A stretch of 64,000 nt of DNA from Phallusia mammillata (taxonomy: Eukaryota; Chordata; Ascidiacea; Phlebobranchia; Ascidiidae). The position numbers were made by a program, and so were the translations under genes. A model generated the notes under the pieces. That model made no database searches, was not told the DNA's origin, and saw nothing but the letters and a program-made list of their open reading frames with translations. Numbering within the stretch: position 1 is the first letter of the stretch; the number at the start of each line of letters is the position of its first letter. Shown here one piece after another: positions 53,054 through 64,000 of the stretch. Where the stretch lies: positions 28,314 through 92,313 of the forward strand of contig QLIY01000430.1 in the NCBI GenBank assembly GCA_003260075.1, read 5' to 3'.

Positions 53054-53902
53054 ATTACAAAACCCTTTCCTTTTTCCCACGGGACAAATTGCAAGCTAAA
53101 GATACGCAACGTTACAAGTAAAAAATCGTATCATTTATGCGATGTGTGAGACTGCTTTTGGAAATAAACAAGATCAAATAATGTTGTAGTCATTTTGTAT
53201 GCACCCAAGCAGTGATATGCAAGGCCCAAACTGGGAAAAGAATACGCGTTTCAGCTTGTAAACAATTGCTTTCCAGTTTCTTGGCTTTCTTTGGGGAAAT
53301 ACCCGAGCTGTTTTCGCTTGTCGCGTTGTGCTCCATTGCAAAAATATTGAAATGCTTAAATAGATATGTTTCAAACTATTGAATTCCAGTTCAGGTCAAC
53401 TACAAGTAGTTTTAATGAAAGTTGCACGCGACACGTGTTAAGGCAGGGGTGCCCAGCCCGTCGAGCCACCTTGCCATATTTTGAACGAACAGTTTTTTTT
53501 ACACGAAAATTACAAAAATTGTCAAGACATTCATTTTGAAGGTAGTAGAGGTCGCAAATTAACATAAACATTGATAATTTGATAGCCGATACTACTTACA
53601 TTTACGTTTTAGCCTGGGTACCAGGTAGTAATTATTTTTTTCTTAAAATTATCATGCAACACAATTTTCATGACTGGAATATGATGTCTATGGCTGCTGA
53701 AATTTTTCCCCACGTGAAATATTAGTTCTTAACTTCTTAGTTACAGTTACTGTACCACTGCTTTCTTAAGAAAACTAACTTACATTTAAACTTTACTGCA
53801 ATAGACTGCATTTGTGAACCTAATAAACCTAATTGTTGTATTTTTCGTGAAAAAAGATACCATAGTACAGTTTTTCAGCAGTGCTATTGGACAAAAATAA
53901 GT

Positions 53903-56900
53903 ATGGCAGATCAGATGCAAGATGTTATGAAGGCAGTTTTAAAGAAAAGCGAGCAAATGCCTGAAGGTTCAAAGTTGGTGGAAGGTTACGACTTTAACGA
54001 AGGAATTGATTATCACAAACTGTTGCGAACTTACATTTCATCGGGATTCCAGGCAACCAACTTTGGAAGAGCAATCGAAGAGATTGAAAAGATGGTGAGT
54101 AAAAGTAAAAATTAAACAGCAAAAAACATTTTAAAATTAACATTCAAAATACAATGTACTGTTGTGTCATCTATACTGTACAATAAAAATTTATAGGCCA
54201 AAAATTTTAAAATGTGTGTAAAATTCTGAATGGTACATTACAAGCCAGTCTGCAAAACAAGGCAACGGCCAGTCTGCAGAACATGGCAGTTCCCGACGAG
54301 ATCTCGCGTGTGCAGGACCAACATGTCCTGCGTGCGCGCGTGCACGACCCGTAAGTTCGCGTGCAAGGCCAATTTCAGCAGGCGCAAAGCAAGTAAAAGA
54401 GGTCAAAGCAGTACAATTAAATGCCTTTCGTGCGAAATTTCCGCGTGCAACCCCCCAAAATTGGTGTGCAAAATTTTTTTTTCAAAAAATAATCGTGCGT
54501 TCAGCTGCCACACTCTGCAGACTGGGGCAACGGCCTGCATGAACGCATGCTTGGCCCAAAGTTCACATGCAAAACCAATTACAGCAGGTGCGCAGCAAGC
54601 AAAAGAGGTTGAAGCAGGACAATTGAATACTTTTGGTGTAAAATTTCTGTGTGCAACCCCCAAAAACTGGTGTGCAAAAAGTTTTTTTTTTAAAAACTAA
54701 TTGCACATGCAGCTGCCACACTCTGTCGACTGGCATACAAGTGTATGCACAAGATTGTTAATTTTTATGCGGACTGTTATCTCTTCCTGACCAAAACTTA
54801 TTATTAGATTAAAAAGAGAAATGAGCCACTGTCAGAGGACAACAAACAAAAAGTGGATTTCAATCCTATTGAAAGAAAAAGAACAAACTGCACTATATTC
54901 TTGGGTTACACTTCTAACATGATTTCATCAGGCAATTGAATTTGTTTTTAAGCATTGGTTTAATTTAAATTCACGATGCAATGTGTATTGCTTACAAGAG
55001 AAAATTTTAACAAGTCCTAAAGTAGTAAAAACTGGCAAAGCACTTTACAATATTAACCAAAAACAAAACTGTCAGAAAGCTGTGCATAAAACATTTTTAA
55101 AGTTGGTGTCATTATTATAATCATTACAAGGTCACTAAATTTTTGCAAATGTTTTTTTTTTTCAATTAGTGTGGTTCTCAACAGTATTTTAAATGGTTAG
55201 AACTATATATTAATTAGGGAGCTTTTTTGATGTGCATGTGTTAGATGTAAATTGTTTATGACAGCAACGAATATCTTGATGTGTAGGAATAAGAAAAACA
55301 CTTCAGTTTTTGACTCAACACAACCTTGTGGACTGTCTTGTTACGACTGCTGGAGGAATTGAAGAGGACTTCATAAAGTGTTTGGCTCCAACATATTTGG
55401 GTGACTTTCACCTAAAAGGGAAAGAACTTCGTGAAAAGGGAATTAATAGGTAATACTGCACTTTGCATGGATAAGGGTAGATCTAAATAAACGGGCCTGC
55501 ATACAAATAAATAGCTGTAATTTTGTCTTATGAGGTGGATATAATTTTCACTGTAGACAAGGTTCTTAGACGAAGGGAATGTGTAGCAGCCTTATTATTT
55601 GTGTTACACAGTTGAACCGCTATGACATATATACTCTTCAACTAAATGAATTCTCCATGGAGTTTATACACTCATACCCACTGGTAATTTGAGTGTATAC
55701 TGCTCCTGCCTAAGTTAATTATTGTCAAAACAATAAAATGAAAAGGTAAATAGATAAAGTATTTGACTATTATTTATTTGCCACTGTTGTACTAATATCA
55801 AAATTACCGCTAGATAAAAAATAAAGTTTATTCGCTAATTATAGTACACAGCTGTTTTTGTTTTGCTTTTTATCAACTTAATTAATGTGTTTTTTGCACA
55901 GAATTGGGAACTTACTTGTTCCAAACAGCAATTATTGTCTATTTGAGGATTGGATTATTCCCATATTTGACCAAATGCTGGAAGAGCAGAAAAAAGGCAT
56001 GAAATGGACCCCGTCAAAAGTTATTCACAGACTTGGAAAAGAGATAAACCATCCAGACTCTGTCTACTACTGGTGTTATAAGGTACAAGTTATATTAAAG
56101 CATGTATACCTTAATATATTCCACATAAAAGCAGCAAGCCCTTGCCTGACAATTAAGACACTTCACAATGTTTCAACTTATAAGGTCCCTTCAGTGCAGA
56201 TAGTGATAAGGTTACAGCGGCTATGAAGTGACTTTATAGGATGAACGATTTTTCAGTGTCTGCAGCCTTACAAGTACTTTTGTTAATTTGCTTTTGTTTG
56301 TAATTCCAGAACAACATTCCAGTGTTCAGTCCTGGATTAACAGATGGATCTATCGGTGACATGCTGTATCTTCACACATACAAAAACCCAGGTTTAGCTT
56401 TAGATATAATAGAAGGTTAGTTAACCCTTTTACCACTGGATTACAGATACAACCTTTACAACATACACTTGTATGCCTTTAGATATAAGACTAATGAACA
56501 ATCAGGCTGTATTTGCTGCTAATACAGGGATGATTATTTTGGGTGGAGGGCTTGTTAAACATCATATTTGCAATGCCAATCTGATGGTAAGAAAAAAACT
56601 TCTCTGTTTTATTACTGATGCATATGTGTTAAATGTTTTGTTAATAAAATAAAGACAAACCAGATTTTGTGTTGCATTTATTGTGATGTACCCTTGTTTA
56701 ACATTGAAAGTAAAAATTTTTACAGCGTGATGGTGCAGATTTTTCTGTGTTTATAAACACTGCCCAGGAATTTGATGGGTCCGATTCTGGTGCACGACCA
56801 GATGAGGCAGTTTCTTGGGGAAAAATCAGAGCAGATGCACAGCCAGTCAAGGTAAAACAATATTATTTTGGCCTCCAGTTTTGTTTAATATTCGTTAAAA

Positions 56901-57393
56901 GTTTTAAGATTATTTCATTGATTTCTAACCTAGGGTTAAGTGTCGATAGGTCTATGATGGCAAAACTTTAAGAGCATTTGTAGTTTCCTAAAAAAAACAA
57001 AGCTTTTTTGAAAATACAGAATGAATCTGTTTAATAAAACATTGGTTAAGTTGATATTCCGTTTAATTGCATAGGGATCATAATACCAACATGATGTAAC
57101 TTGTGAAAATTTGTGTGATTAATTGCATTAAGAAAGCTTGGCAATTTGGTAACGCAAATAACCAGATTTATCTGGATTAAACATTTATTGCATAGCTAAA
57201 ATAATTTTTGGTACTTTCTCTACTAAACTATTTTTCTGGAGAAATGTATAACTTAATTTGGGATGTTCATTTATTATTCCAGGTATATGCTGAAGCTACT
57301 CTTGTGTTTCCGCTAATTGTAGCAGAAACCTTTGCTCGCCACTTTCATTCAATAAAACCAGAATCATCTGAAAATGAGGAAATCATCAAATGA
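53903..57393 (+). CDS. DHPS: deoxyhypusine synthase, tandem copy 2 (canonical)
   Basis: Same enzyme as copy 1. Exons: 53903-54094, 54808-54931, 55287-55449, 55902-56082, 56310-56415, 56483-56586, 56726-56851, 57283-57393. The lengths (192, 124, 163, 181, 106, 104, 126 and 111) are identical to copy 1, and the product has 368 residues. It begins [20 protein letters not shown]. It retains GINR at 156-159, [13 protein letters not shown] at 226-238 and the catalytic segment PDEAVSWGK with Lys323, so it is closer to vertebrate DHPS than copy 1 is. Intron 2 also has a GC donor (G|GCAATT). Introns are unrelated to those of copy 1 beyond the splice sites, so the duplication is real and not recent. 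Only about 850 bp separate the two genes. Confidence 0.95.
54330..54745. repeat. 206-bp tandem repeat, two copies, in synthase copy 2 intron 1
   Basis: ccaatttcagcaggcgc at 54369 and ccaattacagcaggtgc at 54575 open two diverged units, each ending in a T-rich run and cagctgccacactctg. The 156-codon ORF here is Cys/Arg/Lys-rich because of the repeat and is not a gene. Confidence 0.75.
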
Positions 57394-57600
57394 ATTGAAA
57401 ACCCACACCCTTGCCTCTTATATTTTCATACTGGAGCGGTTTCATATCTACCACAGGAAAATGTCATTCAGCAATGAATTTCATATCGCAAGGGTGGAGA
57501 GGTTTCTCAGTTGGCTGTTGTGCAGCAATTTGGTCCATTTTAAAATGTATTGTGATAATAATATTGGAAACTTTTGACAGGTGGAGTACATCTGTAAATT

Positions 57601-57660
57601 GTTTGCAAAATAGAATATATATACATGAGCAGACCCAATATGGTCCAGATATGTTAAAGA

Positions 57661-57755
<95 letters not shown>

Positions 57756-57816
57756 TTTGTAAAATAGAATATATATCCATGAGCAGACCCAATATGGTCC
57801 AGATATGGTAAAGAAA
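57601..57816. other. 62-bp direct duplication around a 92-nt poly-C run
   Basis: 57601-57662 recurs at 57755-57816 with three substitutions. The 92 C between them (57663-57754) are the longest homopolymer in the window. It lies in the 3' flank of synthase copy 2. Polyproline and polyglycine ORFs through it are artefacts. Confidence 0.85.
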
Positions 57817-58586
57817 AATTGTCAAAATGTGCAGAATCTTGTGGTTGTAAAAAGACATAAACAGTCAGAGCTTCAATTCTGAAAATGAGTTGGGATGGTC
57901 CAGTGGTTATGAAATAATCCTGTTTTGTTTGCGAAAATTGAACAAGGGAACAGGCAAGTATGTTATTTGCCCACACTGACATGCCATTAGCTGCACCAAA
58001 AATGGAAAAGACATGTCAAATAAATTGTGCGACTGTTTTGCATGTAAGAATGGGTATTTGCTTTCATTCAACTTGCAAAATGATCCCTGATATTAATTTT
58101 GTTGCAGTAATGCTAGCAGAGTTGAAAATTTCTTTGTTTAGCGAGTGTTACGCTATGAAGACTGTGGTACACCAAGAGAACGCGGTTTAAATTTTATTTA
58201 AGTTATTAAATTCAAACTTAAGGTCAAAATGGCCTAAAACGCTTCCTGGCATAGAAACAAAATTGTTTTATCGCTTTTTATTTTTTGAGATCGATTTAGG
58301 GAAATACCCGAATTGTTTGTCGCATGAAGCGTGTCGCGTTCGTAACTGTTACGAAATGCATTTTAATGACAAGATTTTTAGTATATTATGACTTATACCT
58401 ATAATTAAATGTTAAAATAAAATTTTGAATTCAAAACGAAAAACAAGTATGAACTCTAATTGAAATAAACATTGCAGGCCTTTTAAATGCGACATTTGCA
58501 AAATTAGCAAAACGCATCGCGACATAAATCACGAGCTAAATCACTTGACTTGCCGAAAGTACAAGATAAGCAGAAATTACAGAAAA

Positions 58587-58970
58587 ATGGTTCAAGAATT
58601 TAAGGTTCAAGGGTTCGACGAATTCCTATCCAAGGTCACTGAATTAGACAAACAAAACAAGATCATATTGTGCATGTTTTGTGGGGACAAAGACGCATCG
58701 GGTAACAGCTGGTGTCCCGATTGTGTGGTAAAAGAACCTGTGGTTAGAAAAGCTCTTGGAGACGTCCCTAACGCCGAAAATGTAGCTTTTGTTTATTGCT
58801 CGGTTGGTGGGAGGGAATATTGGAAAGATCGAAGCAACCAGTTCCGTACTGACAAAAACTTGAAACTCACTGGAGTGCCAACACTGATGATTTGGGGACG
58901 ACCAAATGAGAAACTAGTTGAGGACCAAATTAAAGCAGATGTGATTTCTATTCTGTTTGATCAAGACTAA
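58587..58970 (+). CDS. TXNDC17: thioredoxin domain-containing protein 17 (TRP14), intronless
   Basis: Cytosolic thioredoxin-fold protein that reduces peptide disulfides using thioredoxin reductase. It has 127 residues (human 123). The diagnostic active site SWCPDC places the redox cysteines at 43 and 46, the human positions. Further family motifs are EPVVR, YWKD and GVPTL with the cis-proline. An in-frame ATG upstream at 58545 would add 14 residues (MTCRKYKISRNYRK) with no family support, so the later start is preferred. The gene is a single exon, while vertebrate orthologues have introns, which suggests intron loss or a retrocopy. AATAAA at 59235-59240 lies 265 bp after the stop. Confidence 0.95.
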   Translation: MVQEFKVQGFDEFLSKVTELDKQNKIILCMFCGDKDASGNSWCPDCVVKEPVVRKALGDVPNAENVAFVYCSVGGREYWKDRSNQFRTDKNLKLTGVPTLMIWGRPNEKLVEDQIKADVISILFDQD

Positions 58971-60577
58971 GAAAAACATAATTAAACTGTCTGTGAATAT
59001 TTTAGGGTTTGCCATATTGATTGCAACTAATACATTTCAATTGAACACTTGTTCACTTTGTGCCAAATTTTGTACAATGAAACAATCATGTCTAGGTAGT
59101 GAAATTTCTGTACAATGTACCTTTTTATGTGCAAGTGCAATCTATTTAAATCAGTTCAAAATGTGTAAATTAGACTGGTTAAGCTAAACCATTTCGTGTG
59201 GCTGCTAAATAATGCAACATTAAAATTGATCTTCAATAAAAGGAGTAAGTTTATCAAAATTTAAACTGAATTTAAAATTTGTTTCTACTACATAAACCAA
59301 CTTAAGAACTACTAAATAAAAAAAATGTGTGAATGATATGTCAAATTGTTTCATGTGCTTCATATATTTGTAATACTATATTACTGTATCCTTAAAATCT
59401 GCAAATTGTATCCATTGTGCAGGTTCCAAACGAAATGCTCTTTGTTGGATGATTTTCATAGTTAGTAAATAAGTGGAAAAGGGGTATGAGAGTTAATGTG
59501 TCAATCTTTTGTTTAAATTTAAAGCAATAAATCAACGCAAAGCTCTCTTTGATTTTGTTCCTTATCAGTAAATATGAGTATCAATGACTTTCATTTTCTT
59601 ATTATTTCACTGAAAATAAGACTTGCCCAATTTAAAGTTGTACTTGATTGGTGTCTTGTGCCTTACTGGGGAGTGCACTAAGCTTAAGTTTTCGATTTGT
59701 TTTTATATTGTTGTAGCTGCCGATAAGTTTGGTTTTATGATTTGTTCATGAACACACTAGAGGCTGTATTGTAGAGAATTTAGTAGAATATACAACTTTG
59801 TAAGTAAACGCTGTGGTTGCAAATTGTCATCAACGCCTAAAGTTTGTTGTTGATGTATTTCAATTGGCTATATAATTTTGGTTCTAAATTAAGTCTCAAT
59901 ACCCTAAAACTTAAGCACACACGAGTTAGAGTATCCAGTGACATTATTGTAAAAAGTTGCGCCGTTAAAAAAGTATCACGCTGTGGAGACAATCACGTCG
60001 AACCAGAATTGTTTGTCGGGACGGGTTCGGACTTAAGTTTCATCACAACAATGGACTTGACTTGGGCCTGACTTTACGCTCAGTATTTTTAATATTTGAA
60101 TAAATTTAAGTAGCCAGTTACTGGACCTGACTTAATGCCTGACAGCCCTAAATTACCCTGTTCAAGGTCAGTGGTGTCTTGGTCTTTCTTGAGGCTCCAT
60201 TATTTAGGCCCGTCAATAAAACCTACGGGTCTAAACGGGCTTCTTAAAAACGACTCGGGTTCGGGCCAGGTTTTCGGGCTTGCCGGGTTAGGGCTACAGT
60301 GTTGGGCCCGTTTACAACTCTGCGTCGAACACTGCAAGTGGGCCACAATGTGCAAAACAAAGCTACATCACGCTTACATAACTGGCAAGTTACCTTGTTG
60401 TTTTAACTGTCTATATATATATACAAGGAAAATGTTGTTTGAGGACACAAACATACGGGTATGATTCAATGCATTGCAATAAACCAGTTTACACTTCCGT
60501 ACGCTATGTTAGTTGACAGTTGCACCTTAGCAGACAGTCGGTGTTGTTTGAAGCGAAATAACGTTGACAGTTTGCTC
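58971..60577 (+). other. intergenic region between TXNDC17 and the integrin gene
   Basis: Holds the TXNDC17 3' flank and, at about 60000-60330, another copy of the CGGGCCCG/GGGTTCGGGC-rich dispersed repeat. A TA-rich short repeat is at 60410-60422. No gene is evident. Confidence 0.55.
59235..59240 (+). promoter_or_regulatory. candidate polyadenylation signal of TXNDC17
   Basis: AATAAA in cttcaataaaagg downstream of the TXNDC17 stop codon. Confidence 0.4.
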
Positions 60578-63500
60578 ATGGAAGTTAACAATCGTTTTGT
60601 TTGGGCGTTATATTTTGTTGCTGCGTTAAGGAATTCTTTGGCCTACAATGTTCAATATCAGACGGACAAAGAAGTGGTTTTGCCCAAAGATGCAAGCAAT
60701 ACATCTCGTTATTTTGGAACCTTTTTTGAAATCGAAAATAGATTAAATAAGTAAGTTTTTACCAATCACTAATAAATCTAGTGGTTGTTTGATTTCCTTT
60801 GCCATAATAAAAGTAAATTAATGATATTTTGTTCGCTATTTTGCAAGTAATTAAAAAACAAATGTGAACAGCAAAAGCTATACAATTTTGCAAATCCTTG
60901 TGCGCGCCTCTAAAATGGACAATGCATTTACAAATCTATAGCAATCATTACATGTACATGCACAAATTACAACGTGATATCAAGATACTAAAAAAAACCC
61001 CCCCCCCCAATCCTTGTGCGCGCCTCTAAAATGGACAATGCATTTACAAATCTATAACAATCATTACATGTACATGCACAAATTTCAACGTGATATCAAG
61101 ATACTAAAAAAAACTTTTTTTTACAGACTAATGATATCCTGTCCCGGATGTACACAAAACCCGATGAACGCTTCTTTACCTGGTCGCATGTATCGGTGTC
61201 ATCTTGTGAAAAATGAACCTTGCGTTGATGTTTCACCCACAGCTCCACCTACTTTACCCAATGATGGGTTTGGGATAGCTGTCGGAATAAAGTCTACAGG
61301 AACGTTTGTGGTAAGCTACACCTACTGCAATATTTTATTGGCAAGTTAATTTCGACTAATCCGTAACTCGCTAACGAAATCCCCCCCCCCCACCTGGTCG
61401 CATGTATCGGTGTCATCTTGTGAAAAATGAACCTTGCGTAGATGTTTCACCCACATCTCCACCTACTTTACCCAATGATGGGTTTGGGATAGCTGTTGGA
61501 ATAAAGTCTACAGGCACATTTGTGGTAAGCTACACCCACTGCAATATTTTATCGGCAAGTTTTGACTAATCCGTAACTCAAAAACGAAACCATGCAGTTA
61601 CTCGTATTAGGCCAGTGGTTCTTAACTGGTAGTCCATGATGACTTTTTGAGTGGTCCACAGGACGTTATGATATTTGGTGATACTCTGGAAGTAGTTGCA
61701 TACAATTTATAAAATATTCAGCACGAAAAAAACTTATCCAAGGTATTAGCCATTTATTGTTAGCTGTCAGTTCTTTTGTATTGAAATCGAAATTCTGTAT
61801 TGAAGAAATATAATGTTCTTTTTGTGGATGCTTTCTTTATCTTTACGTAACAATCGACTGGTCCACGATATGCATTTAATTGAACTGGTGGTCCATAAAC
61901 TGAAACAAGTTGAGGACCACTGCTATAAGCGGAAAGATTTGGTTTAAAATTTAAATGATATGAAACCAAAACACCACTTACCATCTTTTGTGACGTCATT
62001 AGATTGTTACGTCACCGCGAGGCAATCGCTTATAGCACTCTTGGAGCGGGTTTTTGAATAACCATTCCAATTTTGGTTTTTGTTAGATTCACATTACTTG
62101 CTCCATAGTAGGTTAATAACTTTACTAAAGTAGTTTATATAACCAAATGATTTGTTTTCTAGGCTTGTGCTACATTAAAACAAACTTTATGCAAGGGAAC
62201 GACCCACCAGCTTGGTCACTGTTATTTGTCCTCCAATTATGGAAAGGTTTGGAAAGAAGCTTTAACACAGTCAGTCAGTAAGTTCAAAATGCACTATACA
62301 AAGCCCTTTAAACTTTTCCGGCAACTGTTCCCACCCCCCCCCCTGCGGTTACTCGCTATAGGCCAGTGTTTCTCAACTGGTAGTCCATGATGACTTTTTA
62401 GGTGGTCCACAGGACGTTAATTATATTTGGCAATAAACGTGAAATATAGTTGCATATAATGTATTAAATATTCAGTATCGGAAAAAGTTTATCCAAATTA
62501 TTGGCGATTATTGTTAGCTGTCAGTTGTTTGGTATCACGAAATTCTGTATTCGAGGAATACATTGTAAGCCAATATGTTTGTTGTGGTAGCTTTCTTTAT
62601 CCTTACTTAACATTAGACTGATCCACGATATTCATTTAATTGAATTGGTGGTCCATGGCCTGAAGCGATTTGAGGATCACTGCTTTAGGCGGAAAGACTT
62701 AAATGATATGGGATAAATGATATGAAATCAAAAACACCACTTACCAACTTTTGTGACGTCATTTAGTTGTTACGTCACCGCGAGGCAATTGCTCACTGCA
62801 CTTTTCAAAGTGGTTTTAAACATTCCAATTTTTGTTTTTGTTAGATACAACATTATTGGCTCCGATAGGTTAATAAGTTTACAAGGAATTCACTTAACCA
62901 AATGATTTGTTTTCTAGGCTTGTGCTACCTTAAAACAAACTTTATGCAAGGGAGCGACCCACCAGCTTGGTCACTGTTATCTGTCCTCCAATTATGGAAA
63001 GGTTTGGAAAGAAGCTTTAACCCAGTCCGTCAGTAAGTTCAAAATTCACTATACAAAACCCTTTAAACTTTTCCGGCAACTGTTTCCGATTTTAGAATGT
63101 CCGGCCTCACACGTGGATATTGTATTTTTGCTTGACGGCTCATCTTCTATAAATCTCCATGGAGACAATTTCAAGATTGTGAAGGAATGGGTTAAAAATG
63201 TAACGAGCAAGTTCGATATTTCACCTGGTGGATCAGCATCTGTCGGCGTGGTCCAATATTCAACATGGCTGCCACAATTGTACGTCTTTGTGTAAAAAAC
63301 TGATTGAAATATAAGAATATAAAGGAGTGTTATTTTTCTGATGAAGAAGGAGCCCATTTTGAAAACAATACAATGAGCTTATTTAAACCTTTTTTCAAAA
63401 AATTAAAGTGCGGACAAGTTAACAATAACTAACTTGCTTGGTAAAAATCCATGTATATATTTTATTGTTTTACGTTGAACGCTGCTTAAAACGGTAAATC

Positions 63501-63850
63501 TGTTTTCAATTCACAGTGGATATAGTCTTGTTGTGACGGAAATTGGGTTAGGAAACTACACCAACTTTAACGACTTTTCGGTAAGCAATGAATTCTTGTA
63601 CCTGCTTTTTACCCTTTTGCAAGAAATACAATCTATGAATTGTAATCGTTTTAAACCAAGCCCTGGTTTTAGCCTTTTGCTAAACTTCATGTCGAACATT
63701 TGCACAGAATGCCGTGGACCGAATCGTTTTACAAGCCGGCACTACATTCACGGGAACCGCTATCCCTATTGCCGCCAACTTGTTCAAAAATTCTTCCTCT
63801 TACGACGACCCCAACAACAAGAAGGTCCTCATTTTGCTAACAGATGGAAA
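60578..63850 (+). CDS. integrin alpha subunit with I domain, 5' part (gene continues past the window)
   Basis: Cell-surface adhesion receptor subunit. Exons: 60578-60750, 61127-61310, 62163-62277 or its near-identical copy 62918-63032, 63096-63279, 63517-63580, 63708-63850; phases agree. A signal peptide (MEVNNRFVWALYFVAALRNS) precedes YNVQYQ, the first propeller strand, and SRYFGTFFEI. NDGFGIAVGIKSTGTFVACA is a propeller repeat. From about residue 158 the I domain begins: HVDIVFLLDGSSS gives MIDAS Asp171, Ser173 and Ser175. GTTFTGTAI supplies the conserved Thr region, and LILLTDGK the second MIDAS Asp (286). I-domain integrin alphas are a chordate group that includes ascidian subunits, some acting as complement receptors on haemocytes; the ligand here is unknown. 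The upstream in-frame ATG at 60461 would bury the signal. The duplicated exons 2 and 3 sit at poly-C scars and only one of each is likely real. Confidence 0.9.
60893..61114. other. 116-bp direct duplication split by a C10 run
   Basis: aatccttgtgcgcgcctcta occurs at 60893 and 61009 around a C run at 60998-61008 (ten plus one natural C), just before integrin exon 2. Confidence 0.85.
61178..61591. other. 214-bp duplication split by a C run, repeating part of integrin exon 2
   Basis: acctggtcgcatgtatcggt occurs at 61178 and 61392, with a C run at 61381-61391. The second copy (61392-61524) keeps the frame and donor but has no acceptor. Codon changes are few, such as Ala to Ser in SPTAPP. Confidence 0.85.
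61613..61922. mobile_element. hAT-like miniature element
   Basis: Begins cagtggttcttaactggt and ends aagttgaggaccactg. The same insertion appears in the duplicated segment at 62364-62682, where the flanks ctataggc and ctttaggc are a near-perfect 8-bp duplication. Confidence 0.75.
62364..62682. mobile_element. hAT-like miniature element, second (allelic?) copy
   Basis: Same element as 61613-61922, beginning cagtgtttctcaactggt and ending tttgaggatcactg. Flanks: ctataggc and ctttaggc. Confidence 0.75.
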
Positions 63851-63871
63851 GTAAGTTCTAGGTGTTAAGTG

Positions 63872-64000
63872 ACATTGTAAAATGTATGAGCTCCAGTCGT
63901 GGGTTCGAATCCCACAGCATGCTATATTTTTACGCTATGTCCTTCCGCACCCCCCCCCCACATTGTAAAATGTATGAGCTCCAGTCGTGGGTTCGAATCC
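63872..64000. other. 88-bp duplication split by a C10 run, with tRNA-like B box
   Basis: cattgtaaaatgtatgagct occurs at 63873 and 63961 around ten C at 63950-63959. Both copies contain gtgggttcgaatcc, the SINE-like T arm also seen at 18845. The second copy is cut by the window end. Confidence 0.75.

Larger units (their letters stand above)
61593..63085. other. 751-bp duplication split by a C10 run, repeating integrin exon 3
   Basis: 61593-62330 recurs at 62344-63085. Exon 3 (115 nt) is present twice, both with acceptor and donor and with nearly the same protein sequence. Ten C at 62334-62343 separate the copies. Inclusion of both would shift the frame (115 is not a multiple of 3), so only one can be spliced in. 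Confidence 0.85.

Noticed and set aside
54230..54700. 156-codon Cys/Arg-rich ORF
   Set aside because: It lies in intron 1 of synthase copy 2 and is produced by a two-copy 206-bp tandem repeat.
57464..57982. 172-codon and 125-codon glycine-rich ORFs on the minus strand and a proline-rich ORF on the plus strand
   Set aside because: They exist only because the 92-C run is open in every frame. The flanks are the 3' region of the synthase gene and there is no splice or family support.
60461..60577. Earlier in-frame ATG of the integrin gene
   Set aside because: It would place 39 residues before the hydrophobic signal sequence; the ATG at 60578 gives a normal signal peptide.
63872..63940. Functional tRNA gene
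   Set aside because: Only the T arm and B box are recognisable; no acceptor or anticodon stem pairs up, and the same sequence recurs as a dispersed repeat.

Overview
The window is nuclear DNA of an invertebrate chordate, most likely an ascidian tunicate. It is AT-rich, its genes are split into many short exons with GT-AG (and some GC-AG) introns, repeats are dense, and the gene set is animal: WDR46/UTP7, a G-protein alpha subunit, deoxyhypusine synthase, TXNDC17 and an I-domain integrin alpha resembling ascidian integrins. The species cannot be fixed from sequence reading alone.

Layout. 1-4480: no gene; a 182-bp tandem repeat and a large imperfect inverted repeat. 4481-8514: a small three-exon gene for a predicted 72-residue secreted peptide; a decayed paralogue follows at 10101-11560. 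Both are laced with transposons: a 2.3-kb element with AT target duplications, and a hAT-like element with a retro-insertion nested in it. 13481-47853: WDR46, 13 exons, 565 residues, spread over 34 kb. Its 8.45-kb intron 6 contains a complete Galpha gene on the minus strand (nine coding exons, 17701-22949, 353 residues). 49013-53053 and 53903-57393: two intact tandem deoxyhypusine synthase genes with identical exon lengths. 58587-58970: intronless TXNDC17. 60578 to the end: the 5' part of an integrin alpha gene, running into its I domain and leaving the window.

The genes are not a pathway cluster. WDR46 serves ribosome biogenesis, deoxyhypusine synthase modifies eIF5A, TXNDC17 is a cytosolic oxidoreductase, and the Galpha and integrin are signalling and adhesion proteins. 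The interest lies in the structure: a nested antisense gene, a duplicated normally single-copy enzyme, a peptide gene with a broken twin, and several transposon insertions that still carry recognisable target duplications.

A major caution. Throughout the window, runs of about 10 C or 10 G separate imperfect direct repeats of about 50-750 bp. The runs are C up to about 9.1 kb, G from 21.6 to 49.9 kb, and C again from 50.2 kb onward; a single N lies at 50126. This looks like scaffold gaps written as homopolymer between overlapping, probably allelic, contig ends. Several apparent exon duplications (Galpha exon 2, synthase exon 4, integrin exons 2 and 3) sit exactly at these scars and are probably not biological.
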